A stretch of 64,000 nt of DNA, taken from assembly GCF_026719745.1 (NCBI RefSeq), contig NZ_JAPPRQ010000015.1, forward strand, positions 147,715-211,714, written 5' to 3'. The position numbers and the translations under genes were made by a program. This document shows, in pieces, positions 45,119-54,760 of this stretch. A model generated the notes under the pieces. It ran no database searches. It had not been told where the DNA came from and saw only the letters and a list, made by a program, of their open reading frames with translations. Each line of letters begins with the position of its first letter. Position 1 is the first letter of the stretch. The stretch comes from Clostridium sp. ZS2-4. Lineage in GTDB: Bacteria; Bacillota; Clostridia; Clostridiales; Clostridiaceae.

Positions 45119-46606
45119 ATGCAGGCAAATAAAGAGCAACTAAAATTAATTAATAGTAAACCAAATGAATACAGCGTAATAAAAGGATTAAAGAGATGCG
45201 GTAAAACTACGGCAGCAGTATATAGAGCGTTATATATAAAAAACAATTACTCTTTTTGTCAAGATGATAAAATTTTGATGTTATCATGTAGTAAAGAGCA
45301 TTGTAAATACATAAATGATATTTACAACAAGCTTGAAAAGACTACAAAATACGATTATTATACTTTATTTTCAAATCTGGAAAATAAACCACATATAACT
45401 AAATTAGATGATATTATAAAGGAATATTTTAAGAAATATATTAAAAATAATAAATTAAATTATCAGCTTATTTTAAATGAGGATATAAAAATAAATATTA
45501 TAAAACAATGTCTTTTAGAAATTAAAAGTTTATATCCAAAACTTAAAATATTAAAAGAAGCGTATATTAAATTCTTTATTGAAGAAATAAAGTGGATTAA
45601 AAGCTTTAACTATGAGAAAGTTGAAGATTATCAGATTGCTAAAAGAGGATGCAGAAAATATAAAAAAGGAGAAGGTCCAGCAGCGCTTAGAAAAAACAGT
45701 ACAGCCAGAGAAGCAGTATTTGTATTAATGAAAACTTACAATGAAAAACTTAGACAGCAGGACTTTGTAGATTATGAAGACATGGTGTTATTTGCATTAC
45801 AAGAAGCTAAAAGAAAAAAGGATGCAAAATATGCTCATATATTTATTGATGAAGGTGAAAAATATACAAAATTACAAATAGAATTTATCAAAAGTCTATA
45901 TAATGAGAAGCCTTATTCTGGTATTACATTTATTGTAGATGTGGATGGAGAAGAAAGTCCTTATTCTGCTTTTGTAAGAAAGGGTAAAGTATATGTTAAA
46001 GATTTAGGTATAAAGATAAAAAGATTTAATTTTAAAAGCAGTTATAAATTTGATAAAGTATCAGATAAAAAGGACAACAAAACAGCTATGATCAATTCTA
46101 TACAAAAGTTTGAGTATTTTGACTTAAGGCATAATAAAAAGTTTGACATGATGAAAGATTACAGTAATCTAAATGAGATAATTGTAAATAATGGTGATGG
46201 GGATGTGGAATATAAGGAAGAAGAATTGAGACAAGTTCCTGTATTCAGCAATATTGCAGCAGGTGAGCCTATATTAATAGATCCTGAACAGCAGGATAAT
46301 TTTTATATTCCACAGTATTGGTTAAAAGGATTAAAAGATTGCTTTATTCTTAAAGTTAAAGGAGATAGTATGAAAAATGCTAATATTCATGATGGTGATT
46401 ATGTAGTGATTCAAAAGCAATATAGTGCCAATCATAATGATATAGTAGCTGTGAATTTACAAGGAAGTGCAACATTAAAAAGACTTCATATGGGAAAAGA
46501 AGAAGTGTTACTTATGCCAGAAAATGAGAAATATGAACCTATTCCAGTAAAGGAAGAAGGAATATATTTAATTGGAAAAGCGGTAGGAATAATAAAACAT
46601 AATTAA
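45119..46606 (+). CDS. Chimera of a UvrD-like helicase N-terminal part and a LexA-type S24 self-cleaving protease
   Basis: Residues 1-310 resemble superfamily 1 helicase domain 1: Walker A GLKRCGKTT (23-31), DFVDYEDMVLFALQ, a Walker B-like FIDEGEKYTKLQ (Asp244-Glu245), then VDVDGEESPYSAF and FNFKSSYKF, which sit where motif III and the Arg motif of UvrD lie but are degenerate. Motifs V and VI are absent. Residues about 372-495 form a LexA peptidase domain: cleavage site Ala381-Gly382 in NIAAGEPI, nucleophile Ser417 in KGDSMKNA, and general base Lys454 in ATLKRL. The LexA winged helix is missing. Single gene with terminator. Confidence 0.85.
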   Translation: MQANKEQLKLINSKPNEYSVIKGLKRCGKTTAAVYRALYIKNNYSFCQDDKILMLSCSKEHCKYINDIYNKLEKTTKYDYYTLFSNLENKPHITKLDDIIKEYFKKYIKNNKLNYQLILNEDIKINIIKQCLLEIKSLYPKLKILKEAYIKFFIEEIKWIKSFNYEKVEDYQIAKRGCRKYKKGEGPAALRKNSTAREAVFVLMKTYNEKLRQQDFVDYEDMVLFALQEAKRKKDAKYAHIFIDEGEKYTKLQIEFIKSLYNEKPYSGITFIVDVDGEESPYSAFVRKGKVYVKDLGIKIKRFNFKSSYKFDKVSDKKDNKTAMINSIQKFEYFDLRHNKKFDMMKDYSNLNEIIVNNGDGDVEYKEEELRQVPVFSNIAAGEPILIDPEQQDNFYIPQYWLKGLKDCFILKVKGDSMKNANIHDGDYVVIQKQYSANHNDIVAVNLQGSATLKRLHMGKEEVLLMPENEKYEPIPVKEEGIYLIGKAVGIIKHN

Positions 46607-46636
46607 GGCTATTTTTAAAGAATAGCTTTATTTTTA
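46605..46636 (+). terminator. Intrinsic terminator of the helicase-LexA gene
   Basis: AAGGCTATT / AATAGCTTT arms overlap the stop codon, followed by ATTTTTAT. Confidence 0.65.
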
Positions 46637-46858
46637 TATCTGTAAATATATTTAAAAACAAAGTTAAAATTTTTTTAACAAAATAAGGCTAATCAAAAAC
46701 AAAAATGCCAGAGCAAAAAAGAATTCAAAAATCCAATAATTTTCTAATCAAATTTTAATCTTTGGTTCAGCAAACTTTAATTTTCATAGAATACAATATA
46801 AATATAAAGCGAACCGAGACATCGCATAACAAAATAAAAATTATTTGGAGGGATTCAT

Positions 46859-47323
46859 ATGGCAGTGTCATTAGAACAAATTGATTTATTGAGAAAGAGA
46901 GCAAATGTAAATTATCAGGAGGCAAAAGAAGCTTTAGAAATGTGCAATGGTGAAATTGTAGAAGCCTTGGTATATCTTGAAAAGAACAAGAAAGCTAAAG
47001 AAAACAAAATAAATGAATGTCAAGGTAAGGTTTGTGGTACAGTAAAGAATCTTATAAAAAAAGGAAATGAAACAAGAGTTGTAATAAAAAAACAAGAGGA
47101 TAATGTATTAAATGTATCACTTAATGTAGCTGCTTTGTTTACGATTTTTGCTGCACCAGTTACTCTAGCTGCTTTTGCACTTGCAATGTTTACAAAACAT
47201 AAAATTAGAATAGAAAAAAACAATAATGACAATTGTGCAGTGAATAAGGTTTTGAATAAAATGTCAGAGAAGGTGACTAATATAGTAGATGACATAACTG
47301 CAGAAGATAAACATACTAAATAA
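46859..47323 (+). CDS. UBA/TS-N plus DUF4342 domain protein
   Basis: Residues 1-45 (LEQIDLLRKRANVNYQEAKEALEMCNGEIVEALVYLE) match the three-helix UBA-like fold of the EF-Ts N-terminus. The remainder is DUF4342-like, with a hydrophobic segment (VAALFTIFAAPVTLAAFALAMF) able to span or touch the membrane, and a polar tail. 154 aa, GGAGGG before the ATG. It precedes a two-component system by 83 bp to that start region, but a terminator intervenes. Function unknown; a link to envelope stress is only a guess. Confidence 0.75.
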   Translation: MAVSLEQIDLLRKRANVNYQEAKEALEMCNGEIVEALVYLEKNKKAKENKINECQGKVCGTVKNLIKKGNETRVVIKKQEDNVLNVSLNVAALFTIFAAPVTLAAFALAMFTKHKIRIEKNNNDNCAVNKVLNKMSEKVTNIVDDITAEDKHTK

Positions 47324-47349
47324 AAATGTTTATAATATAAGACATTATT

Positions 47350-47397
47350 GACATATATCTGGCCTTAAAAGGTAAGGTATATGTCAGTTTTGTTTTT
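47350..47397 (+). terminator. Intrinsic terminator of the UBA/DUF4342 gene
   Basis: 17-bp imperfect stem (GACATATATCTGGCCTT / AAGGTAAGGTATATGTC) followed by AGTTTTGTTTTT. Confidence 0.7.
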
Positions 47398-47468
47398 ATT
47401 TAATATTGTTTACAAACATTTCAATAGGATATAATTTAAAAAAGAAGATTATTTTAGGGGGAGTCAAA

Positions 47469-48152
47469 TTGAAAGGTGAGAAAATTCTTGTAGTGGAAGA
47501 TGAAGTGAAAATTGCTCGCTTTATTGAATTGGAATTGAAATATGAAGGTTATATAGTTGAGCAAGCTAATGATGGAAGAACGGGGCTTGAAAAATCTTTA
47601 AATGGAGAATATGATTTAATTTTACTGGATGTAATGCTTCCAGGATTAAATGGGATGGAAGTTTGCCGCAGAATACGTCAAGTTTCAGAAATACCTGTTA
47701 TTATGCTAACTGCAAAGGATGAAACTACAGATATTGTAATGGGACTTGATACAGGAGCAGACGACTATATTACAAAGCCCTTTGTTATTGAAGAACTTTT
47801 GGCAAGAATCAGGGTGGCATTAAAAAGAAAAAAATCAGAAGATAAATCATCTGAAGTTCTTTCAATAAAAGGATTAAATTTAGATTCCAATAAGTATACG
47901 GTAACTTTTAATGGGGATAATATTGATTTGACAAAAACAGAATTTGATTTATTAAAATATCTTATGGAAAATCAAAATATAGCTTTAACAAGAGAGCGAA
48001 TATTAGACAAGATTTGGGGTTTTGATTATGTAGGGGATACCAATGTGGTAGATGTATATATACGATATTTAAGAACTAAGATTGATAATAAATATAATGA
48101 AAAGTTTATTTACACAATTCGAGGGGTGGGGTACCTTGTAAAAAATGAATAA
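47469..48152 (+). CDS. OmpR/PhoB-family response regulator
   Basis: Receiver domain with acidic pocket VVEDE, phosphorylated Asp54 in LILLDVMLPG, Thr/Ser in VIMLTAKDE and Lys in YITKPF. A winged-helix DNA-binding domain ends with DVYIRYLRTKID and YTIRGVGYLVK. The TTG at 47469 is preferred because GGGGGAG lies 6-7 nt before it and translation then begins directly at the receiver. An ATG 63 nt upstream would add an unrelated extension. It overlaps the kinase gene by 8 nt, so the pair is translationally coupled. Confidence 0.9.
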   Translation: MKGEKILVVEDEVKIARFIELELKYEGYIVEQANDGRTGLEKSLNGEYDLILLDVMLPGLNGMEVCRRIRQVSEIPVIMLTAKDETTDIVMGLDTGADDYITKPFVIEELLARIRVALKRKKSEDKSSEVLSIKGLNLDSNKYTVTFNGDNIDLTKTEFDLLKYLMENQNIALTRERILDKIWGFDYVGDTNVVDVYIRYLRTKIDNKYNEKFIYTIRGVGYLVKNE

Positions 48153-49371
48153 AAAAATAAATTTATTAACAAAAGCAATAAAAACTATTTTTCACTATAT
48201 ATTCCTTATAACAAAGAAGATTATATCGATTATACGTGGAGTTTTTAAAATTATAAAATTAATTGTTGGAGGTATAGTTCAGCGTTTTAAAAGACTTTTA
48301 CGATTTTCTATAACCTTTAAAATAACTTTTGTATATACAGTCATACTGTCACTCCTTCTTTTTTTAGTAAGTATGGCAATTTTATTTGGATTTAAATTTT
48401 TTCTAATAGAACAAATGCGTCAGGATATTCAAAACAATAGCGAAATATATTTTTTTATACTCCTTGGTATATTAGTAGTTATAAATATTATTATAATATT
48501 TATAACTATGATAATAGGTTCAAGTGTAAGTAAAAAAATAATCAGTCCTATAGATGATATGACAGAAACTGTAAGGGCTATTAATATTCAAAAGTTAGAT
48601 ACTCGTCTTAATGTGAAAGGTTCCCATGATGAGTTGAAGGAGCTGGCACAAACCTTTAATGATATGTTTGACAGGGTTCAAGAGTCTTATGAAAGACAAA
48701 ATCAGTTTGTATCAGATGCTTCCCATGAGCTTAGAACGCCTATTGCTGTGATTCAAGGATATGTTAACTTACTTGACAGATGGGGAAAAAATGATAAAGA
48801 AGTTTTGGAAGAATCTATAGAAGCAATAAAAAGTGAATCCGAGAATATGAAGGAGTTAGTTGAAAAATTATTATTCTTGGCAAGAGCAGATAAGAAAACT
48901 CAAAAAGTAGAGAAAACCCAATTTTATTTAGATGAGCTGATTGATGAGGTTGTTAAAGAGACAAAATTAATTGATACAAAGCATGAAATTGTAAATAAAA
49001 CATATGAAAAAATCTTGATTTTTGCAGACCGTAAACTATTAAAGCAGACATTGAGAATATTTATAGATAACAGTATGAAATTTACCCCTGAAAATGGAAG
49101 TATAGCCATAGAAGGAGCGTATTCTTCAAAGGATAAGGCTGTGCTCATAATTGAAGATACTGGTATAGGTATCCCAAAAGAAGATATTTCTTATATTTTT
49201 AATAGATTCTATCGTTCAGATAAATCCCGATCTAAAGACAAAGGTGGAACCGGTCTTGGGTTATCCATTGCAAAGTGGATCATATCTCAGCATAAAGGGA
49301 TAGTAGAGGTTAAGAGTGCTGTTGATGTTGGTACAAAAATTAGTATTTTTCTAGCGCTAAAAGGTAGTTGA
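48145..49371 (+). CDS. Sensor histidine kinase with HAMP domain (ArlS-like)
   Basis: Two membrane helices at about residues 58-82 and 101-125 separated by only about 20 residues, so there is no sizeable extracellular sensor. A long basic amphipathic N-terminal region (1-50) precedes the first helix. HAMP (SSVSKKIISPIDDM) leads to the HisKA box with His194 in SDASHELRTPIAV; the ATPase domain shows the N box NSMKFTP, G1 DTGIGIP and G2 GGTGLGLSI. Likely detects membrane or envelope changes. Its partner is the regulator just upstream. Confidence 0.92.
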   Translation: MNKKINLLTKAIKTIFHYIFLITKKIISIIRGVFKIIKLIVGGIVQRFKRLLRFSITFKITFVYTVILSLLLFLVSMAILFGFKFFLIEQMRQDIQNNSEIYFFILLGILVVINIIIIFITMIIGSSVSKKIISPIDDMTETVRAINIQKLDTRLNVKGSHDELKELAQTFNDMFDRVQESYERQNQFVSDASHELRTPIAVIQGYVNLLDRWGKNDKEVLEESIEAIKSESENMKELVEKLLFLARADKKTQKVEKTQFYLDELIDEVVKETKLIDTKHEIVNKTYEKILIFADRKLLKQTLRIFIDNSMKFTPENGSIAIEGAYSSKDKAVLIIEDTGIGIPKEDISYIFNRFYRSDKSRSKDKGGTGLGLSIAKWIISQHKGIVEVKSAVDVGTKISIFLALKGS

Positions 49372-49414
49372 TTAATCAATTGCAAAATCATACAAATAAA
49401 GTTAATTAAAAGTG

Positions 49415-49442
49415 ATAGGCTATTAAATATTTAATAGCCTAT
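49415..49442. terminator. Bidirectional intrinsic terminator
   Basis: A 28-bp perfect palindrome ATAGGCTATTAAAT and its complement, between the convergent kinase and GGDEF genes. Confidence 0.75.
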
Positions 49443-49447
49443 GTTTA

Positions 49448-50338
49448 TTATACAGCATATCTTCTCTTTGCTTTTAATTTCTGCTTTTCATCATACATTC
49501 TTTTATCAGCAGTATTTATAAAATCATCAACAGATTTTTCTGGTATTTCATTAAATTCTGCCAGACCATAACTAATACTTATATTATAAGGTTTTAAATT
49601 TAGTTCATTTAGTTTTGTTACTTCATAGTTTAGTCTATAACAGATTTCATGTGCTTTTCTTTTATTGCAATTCTTAAAAATAATTAAGAATTCATCTCCA
49701 CCTAACCTACATGCTATATCTTTTTCACCAATGAATTGTTTAATCAAGTCAGCTACAGTTTTAATTAAATAATCTCCTGTATTATGTCCGTAGGTATCAT
49801 TTACATTTTTTAGTCCGTCAATATCTATAAAACAAATAGTTAAATCTTGTTTTCCAAGTACAGCTTGTCTGCATTCTTTTTCCAAAAACTCAAGTCCTAC
49901 TCTGCGATTGAATAAATCAGTCATATGATCTTTTGTGGCATATTTCTCTAAGGTTTCTTCTGCAAGCTTTCTTCTTGTAATGTCTATTATCTCTGCAATT
50001 ACAAATGACTTTTCTTCAATTGATGTTTTTTGAAGAAATATTTCAGCTGGAAATTGTTGTCCATTTACTTTTTGAAGCCATTTTACAGGAATATGAACTC
50101 TTTCATTGCGTGAGAACTCATTTAAAAGGACTTTTTGATCCATAGAATTTGAAAAAAGCTGCATTAAGTTAAAGCAAATAGAATCTTGATCAATATATCC
50201 AAATAGCTTAAAGAATAATTCATTGCCAAATACAATTTCAGACCTTTGCAAATCAATCACAATAATTGGAAGAGGTATATGTTGTAAAATTTTTTTGAAA
50301 AAATTTTCAGCTTCATTTATAAAGTTGTTTTTATACAT
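49448..50338 (-). CDS. PAS-GGDEF diguanylate cyclase
   Basis: Residues 15-125 form a PAS domain (PLPIIVIDLQRSEIVFGNELFF, FVIAEIIDITRR) and residues 130-296 a GGDEF domain with catalytic LGGDEFLIIF. The inhibitory I-site is changed: GEKD stands where RxxD is expected, so product inhibition may be lost. No membrane segments, so it is a cytosolic sensor. 296 aa, GGGTG before the ATG. Confidence 0.9.
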   Translation of the reverse strand: MYKNNFINEAENFFKKILQHIPLPIIVIDLQRSEIVFGNELFFKLFGYIDQDSICFNLMQLFSNSMDQKVLLNEFSRNERVHIPVKWLQKVNGQQFPAEIFLQKTSIEEKSFVIAEIIDITRRKLAEETLEKYATKDHMTDLFNRRVGLEFLEKECRQAVLGKQDLTICFIDIDGLKNVNDTYGHNTGDYLIKTVADLIKQFIGEKDIACRLGGDEFLIIFKNCNKRKAHEICYRLNYEVTKLNELNLKPYNISISYGLAEFNEIPEKSVDDFINTADKRMYDEKQKLKAKRRYAV

Positions 50339-50752
50339 TTCATCACACCCTTAAATTAAAAAATATATTAAATATGTAAATATAGAAATGTCAATTTAAT
50401 TTGATTTTTAAGTTCAAAATTTTATATTAAAAGCTTAATAATTGTAATATTGTATATAAATTAAGTTTCACTTTGTTTTGTCATGACTATATACGTAGAA
50501 TTGTGATAAAAAGAGGGGGGCATTTAAAAAAATCATAATGTATATATATTCCAATTATCAATATTCATTGTTCAATAATCGATTTATTAAAAAACTTCAA
50601 TGAAGTTTTAATAGGATGAATAGTATTTCTTATAACTATGTATTAAATATGCTTTCTTAAGTATAAATCATAAATATACAAATGAGGTAATAATAATAGT
50701 TTATGGATAATATGATTACAAAATAAGGTTTTTGGAAGAAGGAAAAATATAA
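50339..50752. other. Upstream region of hypF with a sequence shared with 39983-40050
   Basis: About 410 bp without a gene. From 50573 to 50647 it resembles 39983-40050 upstream of the 7TM-GGDEF gene: shared pieces include AATAATC, AAAAAACTT, GAAG.TTTTAATA and ATGAATAG.ATTT. In this copy AACTTCAATGAAGTT forms a small hairpin. Otherwise nothing distinct is seen. Confidence 0.5.
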
Positions 50753-53017
50753 ATGAAGAAGTTATTTAGAAAGTATATTTTGGTTAAAGGAATAGTTCAA
50801 GGAGTGGGATTCAGACCATTTGTTTATAAGATAGCAAATGAAAAAAGTTTGAAGGGATGGGTAAAAAATACTTCAGAAGGGGTTTATATAGATATCGAAG
50901 GTAAAGAAGAAAGCATTGAATTATTTTTATACAAATTAATTCACCAAGCACCACCTCTTTCAAAAATAAATGATATTAGTATTGAGGATAAAGAAGTTAA
51001 GAATTTTAAAGAATTTATTATTAAACAGAGTGATGGAAATAAAACACCTATTACATTAATATCTCCTGATATTGCTATTTGTGAAGAGTGTGAAAAAGAA
51101 ATAAAAGATAATAAAAATAAAAGATATAAATATCCTTTTACTAATTGTACAAATTGCGGGCCAAGATTTTCTATAATAAAAAAATTACCTTATGACAGAC
51201 CTATGACTACTATGAATGAGTTTGAAATGTGTTCAGAATGTAGTTTTGAATATAAAAATCCACTGGATAGAAGATTCCATGCTCAACCTAATGCTTGTGG
51301 AAAATGTGGGCCTAAGGTTTGGCTTACAGATAGATATGGAAATATAGAGAAAGTAGAAAACCCCATAGAAGAAGCAAAAAAATTAATTAAGCAGGGCAAA
51401 ATTATAGCTGTAAAAGGATTAGGTGGTTTTCATCTTGTATGTGATGCTGAAAATGAAAAAGCTATTCAAACTTTAAGAGATAGAAAAATAAGACCATCAA
51501 AACCTTTTGCTCTTATGATGAAAGATATATACACTATAAAGCAATATTGCAATGTTAATAAAAAAGAAGAAAATATACTTAAAGGTATTAGAAGACCAAT
51601 ATTATTATTAGATAAAAAAGTTAATATATTACCAGATAATATAGCTCCAAATAATAAAAAAATAGGAGTTATGCTTCCATATACTCCACTGCACCACCTT
51701 TTATTTGATGATAATATAAAGGTTTTGATTATGACTAGTGCAAATGCAAGTGGACTTCCAATAGTATATAAAAATGATGAAGCATTAGAAAAATTAAAAG
51801 ATATTGTAGATTGTTTTTTATTGCATAATAGAGAAATACATATACCAGTAGATGATTCCGTAGCTAGAGTAATATTAGGAGAAGAGAGGTTAATCAGACG
51901 TTCAAGAGGATATGCCCCTTTGCCTATATCAATTAGTGGAATAACAGAAACTTTTGCTTATGGCTCTCATTTAAAAAATACTTTTTGCATATCTAAAGGG
52001 GAATTCGCATTCATGAGTCAGCATATGGGGGATATGGACAACTTAGAGGCATATGAAAATTATGAGAAGAACGTAGAGCATTTCAGAAGTTTATATAATA
52101 TTAAACCTAAGTTATTAGCTTATGATATGCATCCTGATTTTTTATTGTCAAAATCAGCACAAAAAGAAGAGATAAAGAAATTTGCTGTACAGCATCATCA
52201 TGCACACATAGCAAGCTGTATGGTAGAGAATAAAATTAATAAAGAAATTATAGGAATTGCATTTGATGGAACAGGATTAGGAATAGACGGTAAAGTATGG
52301 GGAGGAGAGTTTCTAGTTTGTAATTATACCGATTTTAAAAGAGTTGGACATTTAAATTACGTGAAAATGCCAGGGGGAGATACTGCGGTTAAAGAACCTT
52401 GGAGAATGGGAATTAGCTTTCTATATAAGACCTATGGAGATAAATTGGATACCAATATCTTTAGTAATCTACCTGATAATAATATAAAAAATATAATTAT
52501 GATGTTAAAAAATGATTTGAATTCTATTGAAACTTCAAGTATGGGAAGATTCTTTGATGCTGTTTCTACATTGCTTGGATTAAAAAATAGAATTACTTAT
52601 GAAGGTGAAGCTTCAATTTATTTAGAAGTCATTGCAAAAGATAATGAGGGAGGAAGATATGATTATAGCATTGATAGTATAAATGAAACTTATGTAATAA
52701 ATACAGATAACATTATAAAAGGCATTATAACGGATATAAAAAAGGAGATAAATAAAAGCGTTATATCTAAAAAATTTCATGATACGGTAATAGCTTTTTC
52801 CATAGAAATGTGTAAGCTTATACGAAATAAGACAGGTATAAATGTTGTAGCGTTAAGTGGTGGAGTATTTCAAAATGAAATTATTTTAAAGGGGATATAC
52901 AGAGGACTAATGAAGAATGATTTTCAGGTATATATTCATGGAGAAGTACCTTGTAATGATGGTGGAATATCAATTGGACAATTGGCTATTGCAAACTATA
53001 AAGCAAAGAATGAATAA
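50753..53017 (+). CDS. hypF: Carbamoyltransferase HypF for [NiFe] hydrogenase maturation
   Basis: Transfers the carbamoyl group that becomes the cyanide ligands of the [NiFe] centre. Domains in order: acylphosphatase (GIVQGVGFRPFVYK), two zinc-finger blocks (CEECEKEI ... CTNCGPRF and CSECSFEY ... CGKCGPK), a YrdC-like domain with KGLGGFHLVCDA and the SANASGLP loop, and a Kae1-like domain with HHHAHIASC and GIAFDGTGLG. 754 aa, full length. No other hyp genes or hydrogenase subunits are in the window; an isolated hypF implies the remaining set is elsewhere. Confidence 0.95.
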   Translation: MKKLFRKYILVKGIVQGVGFRPFVYKIANEKSLKGWVKNTSEGVYIDIEGKEESIELFLYKLIHQAPPLSKINDISIEDKEVKNFKEFIIKQSDGNKTPITLISPDIAICEECEKEIKDNKNKRYKYPFTNCTNCGPRFSIIKKLPYDRPMTTMNEFEMCSECSFEYKNPLDRRFHAQPNACGKCGPKVWLTDRYGNIEKVENPIEEAKKLIKQGKIIAVKGLGGFHLVCDAENEKAIQTLRDRKIRPSKPFALMMKDIYTIKQYCNVNKKEENILKGIRRPILLLDKKVNILPDNIAPNNKKIGVMLPYTPLHHLLFDDNIKVLIMTSANASGLPIVYKNDEALEKLKDIVDCFLLHNREIHIPVDDSVARVILGEERLIRRSRGYAPLPISISGITETFAYGSHLKNTFCISKGEFAFMSQHMGDMDNLEAYENYEKNVEHFRSLYNIKPKLLAYDMHPDFLLSKSAQKEEIKKFAVQHHHAHIASCMVENKINKEIIGIAFDGTGLGIDGKVWGGEFLVCNYTDFKRVGHLNYVKMPGGDTAVKEPWRMGISFLYKTYGDKLDTNIFSNLPDNNIKNIIMMLKNDLNSIETSSMGRFFDAVSTLLGLKNRITYEGEASIYLEVIAKDNEGGRYDYSIDSINETYVINTDNIIKGIITDIKKEINKSVISKKFHDTVIAFSIEMCKLIRNKTGINVVALSGGVFQNEIILKGIYRGLMKNDFQVYIHGEVPCNDGGISIGQLAIANYKAKNE

Positions 53018-53034
53018 CTAAGGATAGAGAAGTT

Positions 53035-53082
53035 ATGTGCAGTCATCATGGAGATCACCATCATAAAAAAAGAATTGAATAA
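53035..53082 (+). CDS. Possible 15-residue His-rich peptide after hypF
   Basis: AGGATAGAG precedes an ATG 17 bp after the hypF stop; the ORF reads MCSHHGDHHHKKRIE and stops two bases before the hairpin at 53085. Five His and one Cys in 15 residues suggest metal binding, like the N-termini of some HypB proteins. It may be a real mini-protein, or the remaining start of a lost hyp gene. Confidence 0.35.
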   Translation: MCSHHGDHHHKKRIE

Positions 53083-53084
53083 AA

Positions 53085-53126
53085 GTAAGCCAGCATGACA
53101 ATGAAATAAATGTTTTGCTGGCTTAC
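53085..53126. terminator. Bidirectional intrinsic terminator
   Basis: Perfect 11-bp arms GTAAGCCAGCA / TGCTGGCTTAC between the convergent hypF and panD genes. Confidence 0.7.
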
Positions 53127-53144
53127 ATTCAAATTTATAGTGAA

Positions 53145-53528
53145 CTAACGAATTTCACCATGTCTCTCATAATTTGTTATTTCAGCTATTGAGTTATCTT
53201 CATTTACAAAAACTACTTTAGGTTTATGTTCTCTATATTCTTCTTCATCAATTTCACAGTAGCACATAATTATAATCTTATCTTGGGGTTGTACACATCT
53301 TGCAGCAGCTCCATTTAAACATATTACCTTACTTCCAGGCTCACCAGCTATGACATAGGTTTGAAATCTGTTACCATTATCGATATCTACTATATCAACC
53401 TTTTCATATTCCAATATATTTGCAGCCTCCATTAATTCTTTATCTATTGTTATGCTTCCTACATAATTCAAGTCGGCTTGTGTTACTACCGCTCTGTGTA
53501 TTTTTGATTTTAATATATTTAACTTCAT
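53145..53528 (-). CDS. panD: Aspartate 1-decarboxylase
   Basis: Makes beta-alanine from aspartate for pantothenate. It is made as a proenzyme that cleaves itself between Gly24 and Ser25 (NYVGSITID) to form the pyruvoyl cofactor. [14 protein letters not shown] and [19 protein letters not shown] are family signatures. 127 aa. Start overlaps the panC stop by one base. Confidence 0.96.
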   Translation of the reverse strand: MKLNILKSKIHRAVVTQADLNYVGSITIDKELMEAANILEYEKVDIVDIDNGNRFQTYVIAGEPGSKVICLNGAAARCVQPQDKIIIMCYCEIDEEEYREHKPKVVFVNEDNSIAEITNYERHGEIR

Positions 53529-54391
53529 TATTTTTCCTCCTTTGTAAATGTGAAATTATCTATAAGACGAGTCTTACCTATATAAACTGCAAGTGCTATA
53601 AGTATTGATTTTTCAATTTTTTCTACAGGCTTTAATGATGAACTATCTACAATTTCAATATAATCTATTTTTGAAGAAGGTACCTTAGTTATTTTTTCTT
53701 TAATAGCTTCTCTTATTTTAGAAGAAACTGTTTCACCTTTTTCTAATAGTTCTTTTGCTTTCTTAAGACTTTTGGTTAAACATAAAGCTTCTTCTCTTTC
53801 TTCTGGTGAAAGGTAAGTATTTCTTGAACTTTTAGCAAGTCCATCTTCTTCTCTTACAATTGGGCAGCCTACAATTTCTATATCGAAATTTAAATCTCTA
53901 ACCATTCTTTTGATAACAGCTAGCTGCTGAGCATCTTTTTCACCAAAATAAGCTCTATCAGGAGTTATAATATTAAATAATTTTGAAACTACTGTACACA
54001 CTCCTGTAAAATGTCCTGGTCTTTTAGCTCCACATAATTCATCTGTAAGGCCCTCTACATTTACATAAGTTGCTGCATCCTCAAAATACATTTCCTTTGG
54101 TTCAGGATTAAATACTAAATTAGCCCCAGCTCCTTCGCAAAGTTTTGCATCTCTGTCCATATCCCTTGGATATGTAGCTAAATCCTCATTTGGTCCAAAT
54201 TGAATAGGATTTACAAAAACACTTACTACTACCTTATCATTCTCTGCTACTGCTCTATCAATAAGACTTTTATGTCCTTCGTGGAGATAGCCCATAGTAG
54301 GTACAAGCCCTACAGATAATCCTTCTTTTCTCCATTCTTTTATACATTGTCTAACTTCATTTATAGTATGAGCTATTTTAAAGTTGTGCAT
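53528..54391 (-). CDS. panC: Pantothenate synthetase
   Basis: Joins pantoate and beta-alanine with ATP. Seen: [15 protein letters not shown] (HIGH-like nucleotide motif), [26 protein letters not shown]-like segment [31 protein letters not shown] and the KMSKS-like KSSRNTYLS. 287 aa, full length, with GGGAGG before the ATG. Forms a coupled pair with panD. The usual neighbour panB (ketopantoate hydroxymethyltransferase) is not present; remnants of another pathway-linked gene lie directly upstream. Confidence 0.96.
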   Translation of the reverse strand: MHNFKIAHTINEVRQCIKEWRKEGLSVGLVPTMGYLHEGHKSLIDRAVAENDKVVVSVFVNPIQFGPNEDLATYPRDMDRDAKLCEGAGANLVFNPEPKEMYFEDAATYVNVEGLTDELCGAKRPGHFTGVCTVVSKLFNIITPDRAYFGEKDAQQLAVIKRMVRDLNFDIEIVGCPIVREEDGLAKSSRNTYLSPEEREEALCLTKSLKKAKELLEKGETVSSKIREAIKEKITKVPSSKIDYIEIVDSSSLKPVEKIEKSILIALAVYIGKTRLIDNFTFTKEEK

Positions 54392-54407
54392 TTAAATACA
54401 TCCTCCC

Positions 54408-54760
54408 TTAAGCTAATATCTTTATTTTAATTTTAAAATTTTTGAATTTAGTAATAAAGGCTTTAAATATTTGAATTATTTCATTTTGAATAAAAGGAAA
54501 TATAGGGTGGATGAAATACCCGAAGGAACCTGAATTGTCTATATTCGAAAAGACTTTAGCGGATAATAAGTCACTAGTGTGACATATAATTTTAGTCTTT
54601 AAGTTATACTTTTGCATATTCTGCTTTATGCTATTAAATAGAGTTGTAATAAAGATTATATCGCTATCCGTAATAAGATTTTTTAATGATATGTTTTTAA
54701 GTTCATAGATTTTGATATTTTTAATGCAGTCTGGTAGGTACTGCTATAATATTCTTTAAG
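54408..54760 (-). pseudogene. Remnant of a Rossmann-like DUF2520 protein
   Basis: In one minus-strand frame EYYSSTYQTALKISKSMN reads until a stop near 54686; a shifted frame continues LITDSDIIFITT, KYNLKTKIICHTSD and NSGSFGYFIHPIFPF before becoming unrelated and stopping at 54408. These pieces in this order match the middle of ProC-like Rossmann proteins with a DUF2520 C-terminus, which often accompany pan genes in clostridia. The N-terminal nucleotide loop and the whole C-terminal domain are missing. Confidence 0.6.
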
